Of a stretch of 64,000 nucleotides of DNA, positions 16,432 to 24,525 are shown piece by piece. Both the position numbers and the translations under genes were made by a program. Under the pieces are notes generated by a model. It searched no databases. It was not told the origin of the DNA and was given only the letters and a program-made list of their open reading frames with translations. The DNA lies in assembly GCF_008329585.1 (NCBI RefSeq), contig NZ_NPKP01000014.1:1-64000 (forward strand). The letters are read 5' to 3'. Source of the DNA: Mycolicibacterium sp. P9-22. Lineage in GTDB: Bacteria > Actinomycetota > Actinomycetes > Mycobacteriales > Mycobacteriaceae. Position 1 is the first letter of the stretch, and each line of letters opens with the position of its first letter.

Positions 16432-17406
16432 CCCGAACTTCTCGAACAGCCGGGTGTCCAGGAACGCGACCACGTGCGTGATGCCGGCGCCGGTGACGTC
16501 GAGGACGTGCAGTTGGAATGCCTCGTGCACATCGGTGTCCGGGTTGCGCAGGTACATGCCGGCTGCCGTCTGGCCGTTGGCGGTGGTGGACACCAGGCGC
16601 ATATCGCCGGCCCGCTCGGCCGGGCACTTGTCGCGAGACAGATCGCCGATGGCTTTGGGCCCGACATACCAGCCGTCGAACGGTGGCATCTCCCAGATGG
16701 CATCGTCGGTGAACAGCTTCTCCAGCTTGTCGATGTCATAGGCCTCGAAGGCCGAGATGTAGCGGTTCAACAGCTCCCGGGCCTCGGGGGACTCCGGCGC
16801 GGACAGCGGCTGGTCCTCGCTGGGACCGACGGCGTCGAGCTGGGCGCGGGCCCGCTGCAACAGGCTGTTGACGGCGGCCGTCGACGAGCCGACCGCGTCG
16901 GCCACCTCGGCGGCACGCCATTGCAGCACATCGCGCAACACCAGCACCGCGCGCTGGCGCGGCGAGAGGTGCTGAAGGGCCGCCACGAAGGCCAGCCGCA
17001 CCGATTCGCGGGTGCCGACCACTGCTTGCGGGTCGGCCGGGTCATCGGCGTCGGGCAACGGCTCCAGCCACGGAACCTCGTGTCGCTCATGGATGTCCGC
17101 ATGGGGGTCGGAACTTTGGGTGCCAAGGCCCGATGGCAGCGGACGGCGCTGCTTGCCCTCCAGCGCGGTCAGCGAGGTGTTGGTGGCGATGCGGTACAGC
17201 CAGGTGCGTACCGAAGATTTACCTTCGAACCGGTCGTAGGACTTCCAGGCACGCAGGAACGTCTCCTGCACCAGATCCTCGGCATCGTGCACCGATCCGG
17301 TCATCCGGTAGCAGTGCGCCAACAGCTCGCGCCGGTACCGCTGGGCGTCGGCGAGGAACGCATCTTTGGAGTCGAACCGGTCATCTACCGCTGTGAGGAC
17401 GCTCAC
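16414..17406 (-). CDS. sigG: ECF sigma factor SigG (Rv0182c-like)
   Basis: A 330-residue extracytoplasmic-function sigma factor. Region 2 is at about 30-95 (AEDLVQETFLRAWKSYDRFE, then SSVRTWLYRIATNTSL). Region 4 is at about 140-195 (SPRQRAVLVLRDVLQWRAAE, then VNSLLQRARAQL). The C-terminal ~125 residues form a SnoaL-like domain, typical of ECFs that sense signals without a membrane anti-sigma factor. In M. tuberculosis SigG is linked to DNA-damage and stress responses. Its GTG start has TAAGCT 7 nt upstream, and the lipase gene diverges from it. Confidence 0.9.
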   Translation of the reverse strand: MSVLTAVDDRFDSKDAFLADAQRYRRELLAHCYRMTGSVHDAEDLVQETFLRAWKSYDRFEGKSSVRTWLYRIATNTSLTALEGKQRRPLPSGLGTQSSDPHADIHERHEVPWLEPLPDADDPADPQAVVGTRESVRLAFVAALQHLSPRQRAVLVLRDVLQWRAAEVADAVGSSTAAVNSLLQRARAQLDAVGPSEDQPLSAPESPEARELLNRYISAFEAYDIDKLEKLFTDDAIWEMPPFDGWYVGPKAIGDLSRDKCPAERAGDMRLVSTTANGQTAAGMYLRNPDTDVHEAFQLHVLDVTGAGITHVVAFLDTRLFEKFGLPPVL

Positions 17407-17413
17407 GACGGCG

Positions 17414-17419
17414 AGCTTA
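17414..17419 (-). promoter_or_regulatory. -10 element of near-leaderless sigG transcript
   Basis: On the minus strand TAAGCT at 17419-17414 lies 7 nt before the sigG GTG at 17406, suggesting a leaderless or nearly leaderless message. Confidence 0.45.
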
Positions 17420-17460
17420 CCGACCCATACCGACAAGCGGGATGCATCGGGCGTTGCAGA

Positions 17461-17466
17461 TAGGCT
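17461..17466 (+). promoter_or_regulatory. -10 element of leaderless lipase transcript
   Basis: TAGGCT occupies -12 to -7 relative to the GTG at 17473. Together with the sigG element, the 66-bp spacer carries two divergent leaderless-type promoters. Confidence 0.5.
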
Positions 17467-17472
17467 CGTCGG

Positions 17473-18312
17473 GTGGCGACAACCCGCAGTGAGCGCAGTT
17501 TCGACGGTGTCGGCGGCGTACCGATCATCTACGACGTGTGGACTCCCGGCAGTGACCCCAATGGAGTCGTCATCATCTGCCACGGCTACGCCGAACACGC
17601 CCGCCGCTATGACCACGTCGCGCAACGGTTCGGCGAAGCCGGACTGGTCACCTATGCGCTGGACCTGCGCGGCCACGGACGATCCGGCGGCAAGCGGGTC
17701 TATCTCAAGAACATCTCCGAGTACACCGAGGACTTCCACCATCTGGTCGGCCTCGCGACGGCCGCGCACCCCGAACTCAAGCGGGTGGTGCTCGGGCACA
17801 GCATGGGCGGCGGGGTCGTCTTCGCCTACGGTGTCGAGCACCCCGACGACTACGCCGCGATGGTGCTGTCCGGTCCGGCGGTGTACGCGCAGGACGGGGT
17901 GTCCCCGGTGATGACCGTGGTGGCCAAGGTGCTGGGCGGCCTGGCACCCGGGCTGCCGGTGGAGAACCTGCCCGCCGACGCCGTCTCGCGTGACCCCGAC
18001 GTGGTCGCGGCGTATGAGGCCGACCCGTTGGTGCATCACGGCAAGCTGCCGGCCGGTATCGCCAAGGCCCTGATCGGTGTCGGCGAGACCATGCCGCAGC
18101 GGGCGGCCGCGCTCACCGCACCGCTATTGGTGGTCCACGGTGGAAAGGACAGCCTGATTCCGGTGGCCGGCAGTGAGCGACTGGTCGAATGCGTCGGGTC
18201 CGGCGATGTCGCGCTCAAGGTCTACCCGGAGCTGTACCACGAGGTGTTCAACGAACCCGAGCGTGCCGTGGTGCTCGACGATGTCACTTCATGGATCGAG
18301 ACCAGGCTGTGA
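17473..18312 (+). CDS. Monoacylglycerol lipase (Rv0183-like)
   Basis: A 279-residue alpha/beta hydrolase, the same length as M. tuberculosis Rv0183. The catalytic triad can be read as Ser110 in LGHSMGGG, Asp226 in HGGKDSLIP and His256 in ELYHEVFN. The oxyanion motif HGYAEH is at about 37-42. Rv0183 hydrolyses long-chain monoacylglycerols. The start is a leaderless GTG. The next gene overlaps by 4 nt (GTGA). Confidence 0.93.
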   Translation: MATTRSERSFDGVGGVPIIYDVWTPGSDPNGVVIICHGYAEHARRYDHVAQRFGEAGLVTYALDLRGHGRSGGKRVYLKNISEYTEDFHHLVGLATAAHPELKRVVLGHSMGGGVVFAYGVEHPDDYAAMVLSGPAVYAQDGVSPVMTVVAKVLGGLAPGLPVENLPADAVSRDPDVVAAYEADPLVHHGKLPAGIAKALIGVGETMPQRAAALTAPLLVVHGGKDSLIPVAGSERLVECVGSGDVALKVYPELYHEVFNEPERAVVLDDVTSWIETRL

Positions 18313-19355
18313 AAAGAGCTGCCCGTCAACTGTGTTCGTTACTCGTGGCCACGTTGCTGGTCGCGGGCTGTTCCTCCGGGGAGCAGCAGGCCGAGCAGCA
18401 GGGCTGGGTCGAGGACGACGTGTCGTTCACCGATTCCTCCGGTCTGATGCTGCACGGCACCTACCGGCACCACGGCGAGGACACCGGGCCGGCCGCGCTG
18501 CTGATCTCCGAGAGTGGCCAGACCGACCGCAACGGTGACAATGCGGTCGCCGGTCCGGTCGGCAACATGCGCCAACTCGCCGAATACCTGTCCGAAAAGG
18601 GCGTCGCGTCACTGCGTTACGACAAGGTCGGTACCGGCAAGACCGGCCTGGGGCCGTACGCGCAACGTCCGGCCGATGTCGGTAGCGCCGCCTATTCCGC
18701 GGGCGCCCGCGCCGCGGTGCGCTACCTGGCGGGCCGGCCGGGAACCGACGCGGCGCGGATCTCCGTCTACGCGCTCGGCGAGGGCACCATCCACGCGATG
18801 ACGCTGGCCGACGATATCTCCCCCGATGCTCCGAAGATTCACTCGCTCGGGTTGTTCCAGCCACTGCCGGGTCGCTATCTGGACATCATCAGTGCCCGGG
18901 TGCGCACCGATGTGGACGCCGCGGTCGACACCGGGGCCAAGACGCCGGAGCAGGCCAAGACGGTGCTCGACGCATGGGCAGCGGCGGTTGCCGAAGCACG
19001 CACCCGCGGCACCGCACCGGCGCAGCTGCCCGACGGTCTCGGGGCAATCCTCAACGCGGGCAACGTCAAAGCCGTGGTAGAGGCCGATGCCATCGATCCG
19101 CAGGCGCTGGCGGCGAAGATACCCACCGGCACACCCGTGCTGTTGACCTGCTCGGACTCCGACGGCCAGGCCGACTGTGAGTCGGTTCGGCCGCTGACGG
19201 CCTCGCTCAAACACACCGCGCTGACCGTGGTGGATCTCGAGGGCGTCAATCACGTGCTGCGTGACGACCCGTCCGACAACGTCGCCAACTACGCGAAACC
19301 TGGCCCGTTGTCGCCGCAGTTGATCACTGCGCTGGACAATTTCGTCACCAGATAG
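18309..19355 (+). CDS. Lipoprotein of alpha/beta hydrolase type
   Basis: A 348-residue protein with a lipobox (LLVAGCSSG, Cys near 20) and an alpha/beta hydrolase fold: LLISESGQTDRNGDN, VASLRYDKVGTGKTG and a late His in VNHVLRD. The nucleophile elbow reads YALGEGTIHA, with Gly-Glu-Gly instead of Gly-x-Ser-x-Gly, so the usual serine is missing and catalysis is doubtful. The GTG start overlaps the lipase stop, so the two are co-expressed and it may act on lipids at the cell surface. Confidence 0.8.
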   Translation: MKRAARQLCSLLVATLLVAGCSSGEQQAEQQGWVEDDVSFTDSSGLMLHGTYRHHGEDTGPAALLISESGQTDRNGDNAVAGPVGNMRQLAEYLSEKGVASLRYDKVGTGKTGLGPYAQRPADVGSAAYSAGARAAVRYLAGRPGTDAARISVYALGEGTIHAMTLADDISPDAPKIHSLGLFQPLPGRYLDIISARVRTDVDAAVDTGAKTPEQAKTVLDAWAAAVAEARTRGTAPAQLPDGLGAILNAGNVKAVVEADAIDPQALAAKIPTGTPVLLTCSDSDGQADCESVRPLTASLKHTALTVVDLEGVNHVLRDDPSDNVANYAKPGPLSPQLITALDNFVTR

Positions 19356-19428
19356 GCCCGAGGCTGTGGATGAATTCGTATCTGTGGACAACTCTTTTGA
19401 CGAGACCGGACATGTCGGATCGACTTCG

Positions 19429-19434
19429 TAGCGT
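19429..19434 (+). promoter_or_regulatory. -10 element of leaderless DUF2786 transcript
   Basis: TAGCGT occupies exactly -12 to -7 before ATG 19441, and no ribosome binding site is visible. Confidence 0.45.
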
Positions 19435-19440
19435 GGACTC

Positions 19441-20190
19441 ATGAGCAACGACAAGATGCTGGCCCGGATCGCGGCCCTGCTGCGCCAGGCCGAGGGCACC
19501 GACAACGTCCATGAGGCCGAGGCGTTCATGACCGCGGCGCAACGGCTGGCCACCGCGACGTCCATCGACCTGGCGGTGGCCCGTGCGCATTCGGCGCAAC
19601 GTACCGCGGCGCAGGCGCCGGTGCAGCGCACCATCACCATCGGTGAACCCGGCACCCGCGGTCTGCGCACCTACGTGCAACTGTTCGTGGTGATCGCGAT
19701 GGCCAATGACGTGAAATGTGATGTGGCGTCGAATTCCACGTACGTGTACGCCTACGGCTTCGGTGAGGACATCGATGCCAGCCACGCGCTGTACGCCGGA
19801 CTGCTGGTGCAGATGGTGCGGGCCTCCGACACCTATATCGCCTCCGGCGCGCACCGCCCCACCCCGACGATCACCGCCCGGCTCAATTTCCACCTGGCCT
19901 TCGGGGCCCGTGTCGGCCAGCGGCTGTCCGAGGCGCGCGACGAGGCCCGGCGCGCGGCCACCGAGGACACCAGCCGGGCCCCGGGTACCGCACTTGCGTT
20001 GCGTAACAAGGATCTGGAACTGAAATCGTTCTACCGGCAGTCCTCCGCCGCCCGTGGCACCTGGCGCGCCACCAGCGCATCGGCGGGCTACTCGTCGGCG
20101 GCGCGGCGTGCCGGGGACCGGGCCGGCCGACGCGCCCGACTGGGTCCGAGCCAGGAGATCTCCGGGGCGCGGGCACCGCTGGAGCGCTAG
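19441..20190 (+). CDS. DUF2786 protein (Rv0184-like)
   Basis: A 249-residue protein whose N-terminal ~45 residues are the DUF2786 helical motif (ARIAALLRQAEGTDNVHEAE, then FMTAAQRLA). The remainder is an uncharacterised alpha/beta region, ending in a basic Ser/Arg/Ala-rich tail. Its function is unknown. In M. tuberculosis the same neighbour order (Rv0184-Rv0185) is kept, and the TAG stop here shares a base with the GTG of the next gene. Confidence 0.8.
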   Translation: MSNDKMLARIAALLRQAEGTDNVHEAEAFMTAAQRLATATSIDLAVARAHSAQRTAAQAPVQRTITIGEPGTRGLRTYVQLFVVIAMANDVKCDVASNSTYVYAYGFGEDIDASHALYAGLLVQMVRASDTYIASGAHRPTPTITARLNFHLAFGARVGQRLSEARDEARRAATEDTSRAPGTALALRNKDLELKSFYRQSSAARGTWRATSASAGYSSAARRAGDRAGRRARLGPSQEISGARAPLER

Positions 20191-20669
20191 TGCGGGACAG
20201 TCAGCGCGCGAAGGTCTATGCCGCAGAGGAATTCGTGCGCACGCTGTTCGACCGCGCCGCCGAGCACGGCAACGGCGTCATCGACTTCTTCGGCACCGCG
20301 CTGACGCTGCCGCCGGAGGCGCGGTTCGCCTCGGTGGAATCGGTGCGCCGCTACGTCGACGATGTGCTGGCGATGCCCGCGGTGCGTGAGCGCTGGCCCG
20401 CTGCGGGAGGGCTGACAGTGCGGGCCCGGCGCGGGCAGACCGCGGCGCATTACGAGTCCGGCACGATAGCGGTGCCGGATCGGCACAGCACCTGGGCGTT
20501 GCGGGAACTGGTGGTGCTGCACGAGATCGCCCACCACCTGGCCGGTGTGGGCGCCCCGCACGGCAGGGAGTTCGTCGGCACGATGACCGAACTGGCAGGC
20601 TGGGTGATGGGACCGGAGGTTCAGCACGTGCTACGCGTGATCTATGCGAAAGAGGGGGTGGCCGGATGA
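20190..20669 (+). CDS. TIGR04338-type putative metallohydrolase (Rv0185-like)
   Basis: A 159-residue protein with a zinc-protease-like HEIAHH motif (LVVLHEIAHHLAG, around residue 111) and a downstream HGREFVGTM that may supply the third ligand. Family members are small actinobacterial putative metalloproteases of unknown target. GTG 20190 starts in the stop codon of the DUF2786 gene, and the end overlaps the methyltransferase by 4 nt, making a three-gene unit. Confidence 0.85.
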   Translation: MRDSQRAKVYAAEEFVRTLFDRAAEHGNGVIDFFGTALTLPPEARFASVESVRRYVDDVLAMPAVRERWPAAGGLTVRARRGQTAAHYESGTIAVPDRHSTWALRELVVLHEIAHHLAGVGAPHGREFVGTMTELAGWVMGPEVQHVLRVIYAKEGVAG

Positions 20670-21313
20670 CCGAGCCCGCCGCTGTGGACAAGTTGTTCGA
20701 CGAGTTACTGCACACCGAGGACGATGCGCTGCGCGCGGCGCGGGCCTCGACCGGGCCGGCCGGGATGCCCGCCATCGAGGTGTCCGCGCAGCACGGTCAC
20801 CTGCTGACGTTGTACGCCAAGCTCACCAAGGCCCACAGGGTTCTGGAAATCGGCACGCTCGCAGGGTATTCCACCATCTGCCTGGCCCGCGGCGTGGGCC
20901 CGCAGGGTCAGGTCGTCACTCTGGAGTACGAGGCGCGGCACGCCGAGGTGGCCGCGGCCAACCTGGCGAGGGCCGGGGTCGCCGAACGTGTCGAGGTGAT
21001 CGTCGGTGCCGCGCTGGACACGCTGCCCACCCTGACCGGACCGTTCGACCTGTTCTTCATCGACGCGGACAAGGAGAACAACCCGGCCTATGTGGAGGCG
21101 GCGATCGGGCTGGCCGCACCGGGTGCGCTCATCGTGGTCGACAACATCGCCCGCGGCGGCCGGGTGCTCGACCCGGCGCCCGACGATGCGCAGGCCATCG
21201 CGGTCCGCGACACCGTGGCGATGATGGGGGCGCATCCGCGCCTGGACGCTGCGGCGGTTCAGACGGTCGGCGCCAAGGGTTGGGACGGGTTCGCGGTCGC
21301 CATCGTCACCTGA
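20666..21313 (+). CDS. O-methyltransferase (Rv0187-like)
   Basis: A 215-residue SAM-dependent O-methyltransferase of the catechol/caffeoyl-CoA type. Motif I is HRVLEIGTLAGYSTICLA (about 52-69), the acidic loop is VVTLEYEARHAEVA, and the metal/catalytic region is FDLFFIDADKENNPAY followed by GALIVVDNIARGG. A divalent metal is expected. It probably methylates a catechol-like small molecule; the exact substrate is unknown. ATG overlaps the previous stop. Confidence 0.9.
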   Translation: MTEPAAVDKLFDELLHTEDDALRAARASTGPAGMPAIEVSAQHGHLLTLYAKLTKAHRVLEIGTLAGYSTICLARGVGPQGQVVTLEYEARHAEVAAANLARAGVAERVEVIVGAALDTLPTLTGPFDLFFIDADKENNPAYVEAAIGLAAPGALIVVDNIARGGRVLDPAPDDAQAIAVRDTVAMMGAHPRLDAAAVQTVGAKGWDGFAVAIVT

Positions 21314-21320
21314 GCTGTGT

Positions 21321-21390
21321 GCCCCACGAGCGACCGTGTCTGTACGGCGACACGCCGTCGCTGCCGGCAGTTCATGGTCGCTCGCGGGGC
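21321..21390. repeat. Long inverted repeat between converging genes
   Basis: GCCCCACGAGCGACC (21321-21335) pairs with GGTCGCTCGCGGGGC (21376-21390) with one mismatch, enclosing 40 nt that contain smaller hairpins (GTGTC and GACAC). It lies between the converging methyltransferase and dhaM genes and may terminate both. Its palindromic look also suggests a dispersed intergenic repeat. Confidence 0.5.
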
Positions 21391-21421
21391 TGTTCAGACT
21401 GACTGCAGACAGCGCCGACCG

Positions 21422-23881
21422 TCACCTCTGGGTCAGCTGCTCCCGGACCGCCGACGCGCTGTCGGCGGTCAGGAACCCGGTGGCTGCGGTGGCCGCCTCG
21501 CGGCTGTGCACAGCGCGGACCGCCTCCTTGGTGGTGGCGATCGCCGGCGGGGAGACCGACAACGCGTCAACGCCCAAGCCGATCAACAGCGCCGCGGCGC
21601 GTTCGTCGGCGGCGAACTCTCCGCACACCGATACCGAGGCGTGGCCGGCCGCACCCCGGCAGGTGCTTCGGATCAGGGCCAGCACGCCCGGGTCGAAGGT
21701 GTCGCCGATCGCGGCCACCGCGTCGTTGTTGCGGTCGGCGGCCAGCGCGTACTGGGTGAGGTCATTGGTGCCGATGGAGAAGAAGTCGACGTGCCGGGCG
21801 AACGCGGCCGCCTTGAGCGCAGCGGCGGGCACCTCCACCATCATCCCGATCTCCAGATCCGCCGGCCGCTGCCGACCCGTTGCCGCCAGCGCTTCATCGA
21901 GTAGCCGGCGGGCGGTCAGCAACTCGTCGAGGGTGCTCACCATCGGGAACATCACGCTGACCGGAGTCCGGTGTGCCACCTGGGCAATGGCCAGCAGCTG
22001 ATCGGACAGCAGCTGCGGGTGGTGTAGCGAGAGCCGGATGCCGCGCACCCCGAGGAACGGGTTCATCTCGGCTGCCGTCGGCAGGAACTCCAGCGGTTTG
22101 TCACCGCCGACGTCCAGGGTGCGCAGCGTGATTCGTCTGCCGTCCATCGCCTCGGCGATCTTGCGGTACACCGCGGTCTGTTCCTCGATGTCCGGTGCAT
22201 CGGGCCGTCCCAGGAACAGGAATTCGGTGCGGATCAGGCCGGCGTAATCGGCTCCGGCCGCCGCGGCGCCTCGCGCGTCGTCCACCGAACCCAGGTTCGC
22301 CCCGACCCGCACCGCGACTCCGTCGGACGTGACGGCGGGTTCGCCTGCCCTCGCCCTGGCCGCCCGCTGCCGAAGTGCGACCGCAGCCACCCGGTCACCG
22401 AATTGACGGCGCACAGCTTCGGGCGGATCCACGATCAACTCGCCACTGGTGCCGTCCACCGCGAGCACGGTGCCTTCGGCGATGGCCAGCACGGCGGGCC
22501 CGGCACCGACGATGGCAGGAATCCCCTTGGCGCGCAGCAGGATGATGTTGTGCGCATGCGGGCTACCGAAGGCAAGCACCACGGCGGCCACCTGACCGGG
22601 CACCAGTTCGGCGGCCTCGGCCGGGGTGAGGTCGGCCGCGATCAGCACCCCGGTGCCCTCCGGCGCCGTGGAGGCCGAGCCGAGCATGGCGCGCAGCACC
22701 TGGTCGCCGACGGCCTGAACATCCTCGGCCCTGGCCTTCAGGTACGGGTCGGGCAGCGAAGCGAACTCCGCCGCCAGTGCGGTCACCGCCGCCGACCACG
22801 CCACGGCCGCCGAGGCGCCGTCGTCGATGCGGGCGCGGACGCCGTCGAGCAATTCGGTGTCGTCGAGTAACAGCTGGTGCGCGTCGAAGATCGACGCCTC
22901 CGCTTCGCCGATCTCACGTGCGGTGCGGGTGCGCAACTGGCCGATGGTCCGCCGGACTCCGGCGATCGCGGTGCTGACCCGCCGCCATTCGGCCGTGGGG
23001 CTCTCGGCGGCGGCGTCCGGAATCGTGATCGGCCGCAGGCGCGCCGACCTGGCGGGCCCGATGCCCAGGCCGGGGGAGGCTCCGATCGGACCGTGCTGCG
23101 CGCCCGCCCGCGGCACGGGGGCCGGCTCCGGTGCGCCGGTGATCGTCTCGTCGAAGTTCCGGGCCGCGAGCGCGAGGATGTGGTCCAGGGTCTCGGCGGC
23201 TTGGCTGCCCGAGACCCGCACCTCGACCCGATGGCCGCTGCGGACACCCAACGTGGCGATCTTGGAAAGGCTGCCGGCGCCAACCCATTCCGAGTCGGTC
23301 GAGCAGTTCCTGATGAACGCGCGGGCGTCCCGTTTGCGCGCCTCCTGGACCAACCGCGCCGCGGGCCTGGCATGGAGTCCGTGCGGGTTGGCGACGACAA
23401 AGGTGCCGGTCAGTTCGCCGGTCCCGGTGGGCGCATCGATCGACACCGCGGCCGCCTGCGCCGGAGCCAGCTGGCCGACCTTGCCCGCCAGCGCGCCGGT
23501 CGCTTCGGCCACGACTTCGTCGGAGGACGCACCACCGGCGGCCGCGACTGCGGCGACGACCAGGCCCTCGACCAGCGGGGCCGGGCACAGCACCACGCGA
23601 TCGCGCAGGTCGCCGTCGAGCAGTTCGAGGGCCAGTTCGGCTGAGAGCACGGCACTTCCGAGGTCCATCAGCACCACCACACCCGCGCCCTGGTCGGCCG
23701 CGTTGATGGCCTCGACGATCTGGGTGGCGTCGGTGCCGAAGGTGGTGTCGTCGAGTCCGGCGGCGATGGTGATCTTGAGTTGTTTGCCGTGCACCATCTC
23801 CTGTGCGAGCCCGACGGCCGCGCGGGCCAGTGCCCGGCTGTGCGAGACGATGACGAGACCGACCAGGCCGGTGCCGCTCAT
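21422..23881 (-). CDS. dhaM: DhaM: EIIA-HPr-Enzyme I fusion phosphotransferase
   Basis: An 819-residue multiphosphoryl transfer protein for the dihydroxyacetone kinase. Residues 1-130 are the mannose-type EIIA/DhaM domain with His14 (IVSHSRALA). Residues ~157-245 are HPr with His170 (GLHARPAARL). Residues ~265-819 are a complete Enzyme I, with probable active His444 (GSPHAHNIILLR) and PEP-binding motifs LRTLDVGGDKPLEF, SIGTNDLTQYALA and VCGEFAADERAA. One protein thus carries phosphate from PEP to DhaL-bound ADP without separate PTS proteins. The start overlaps the dhaL stop by 4 nt. Confidence 0.93.
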   Translation of the reverse strand: MSGTGLVGLVIVSHSRALARAAVGLAQEMVHGKQLKITIAAGLDDTTFGTDATQIVEAINAADQGAGVVVLMDLGSAVLSAELALELLDGDLRDRVVLCPAPLVEGLVVAAVAAAGGASSDEVVAEATGALAGKVGQLAPAQAAAVSIDAPTGTGELTGTFVVANPHGLHARPAARLVQEARKRDARAFIRNCSTDSEWVGAGSLSKIATLGVRSGHRVEVRVSGSQAAETLDHILALAARNFDETITGAPEPAPVPRAGAQHGPIGASPGLGIGPARSARLRPITIPDAAAESPTAEWRRVSTAIAGVRRTIGQLRTRTAREIGEAEASIFDAHQLLLDDTELLDGVRARIDDGASAAVAWSAAVTALAAEFASLPDPYLKARAEDVQAVGDQVLRAMLGSASTAPEGTGVLIAADLTPAEAAELVPGQVAAVVLAFGSPHAHNIILLRAKGIPAIVGAGPAVLAIAEGTVLAVDGTSGELIVDPPEAVRRQFGDRVAAVALRQRAARARAGEPAVTSDGVAVRVGANLGSVDDARGAAAAGADYAGLIRTEFLFLGRPDAPDIEEQTAVYRKIAEAMDGRRITLRTLDVGGDKPLEFLPTAAEMNPFLGVRGIRLSLHHPQLLSDQLLAIAQVAHRTPVSVMFPMVSTLDELLTARRLLDEALAATGRQRPADLEIGMMVEVPAAALKAAAFARHVDFFSIGTNDLTQYALAADRNNDAVAAIGDTFDPGVLALIRSTCRGAAGHASVSVCGEFAADERAAALLIGLGVDALSVSPPAIATTKEAVRAVHSREAATAATGFLTADSASAVREQLTQR

Positions 23882-24525
23882 CCGCCCGCTCCGAAAGCCG
23901 TTGCTGCGGCGCTGATCAACATCGCCGACGAGGTGGCGCCCGGATCGATGTGCCCGACGCTGCGTTGCCCGAGGTAGCTGGCTCGGCCCTTGCGCGCCAC
24001 CATCGATTCGGTGGCGTCGCGGCCCCCGTCGGCCGCCGCGGCCGCCTGCTGCAGCGCCGGAGCAAGGTCCGTCCCCGCTGCCAGCGCACCATCGAGTGCG
24101 TCCAGCGCAGGTGCGAGCGCGTCGAACATCGTTTTGTCGCCGGCCTCGGCACGGCCCCGGGCGACCACACCGTCGACTCCGGCGCGTAACGCCTTGGCGA
24201 ATTCGGCCGCTCCCGCGGCGTCGGCGCCGAACGCCGGTGCCATCCGCAGGAAAAGGGTGCCGTACAAGGGTCCGCTGGCGCCGCCGACCGAACTGACCAG
24301 CGTCATGCCGACCTTCTTGAACAGCGCGGGTAGGTCGGCGGGTGGTTCTTCGTCGAGCGCCGCGATCACGGCCGTCATCCCGCGCTCCATGTTGATGCCA
24401 TGGTCGGCGTCACCGACGGCGGCGTCGAGATCGCTGAGATACTGGGCATTCTCGGCGATCAGCCTGGCGAACTCGCGGAGCCATCCGATGACGAGGGTGG
24501 TGTCGATGTTCTGGTCGGTGCTCAT
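23878..24525 (-). CDS. dhaL: Dihydroxyacetone kinase subunit DhaL
   Basis: A 215-residue ADP-binding subunit. The nucleotide/Mg site is SDLDAAVGDADHGINMERG with Asp34, Asp39 and Asp41, and the family segment GGASGPLYGTLFLRMA follows. In PTS-linked kinases the bound ADP is phosphorylated by DhaM and the phosphate is passed to dihydroxyacetone on DhaK. The gene abuts dhaK with no gap and overlaps dhaM by 4 nt. Confidence 0.95.
   Translation of the reverse strand: MSTDQNIDTTLVIGWLREFARLIAENAQYLSDLDAAVGDADHGINMERGMTAVIAALDEEPPADLPALFKKVGMTLVSSVGGASGPLYGTLFLRMAPAFGADAAGAAEFAKALRAGVDGVVARGRAEAGDKTMFDALAPALDALDGALAAGTDLAPALQQAAAAADGGRDATESMVARKGRASYLGQRSVGHIDPGATSSAMLISAAATAFGAGG

Noticed and set aside
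19365..19391. Two DnaA-box-like sequences (TGTGGATGA and TGTGGACAA) before the DUF2786 gene
   Set aside because: The same TGTGGACAA also occurs inside genes (near 20684 and, inverted, near 35078), and there is no AT-rich unwinding region, so no origin is claimed.
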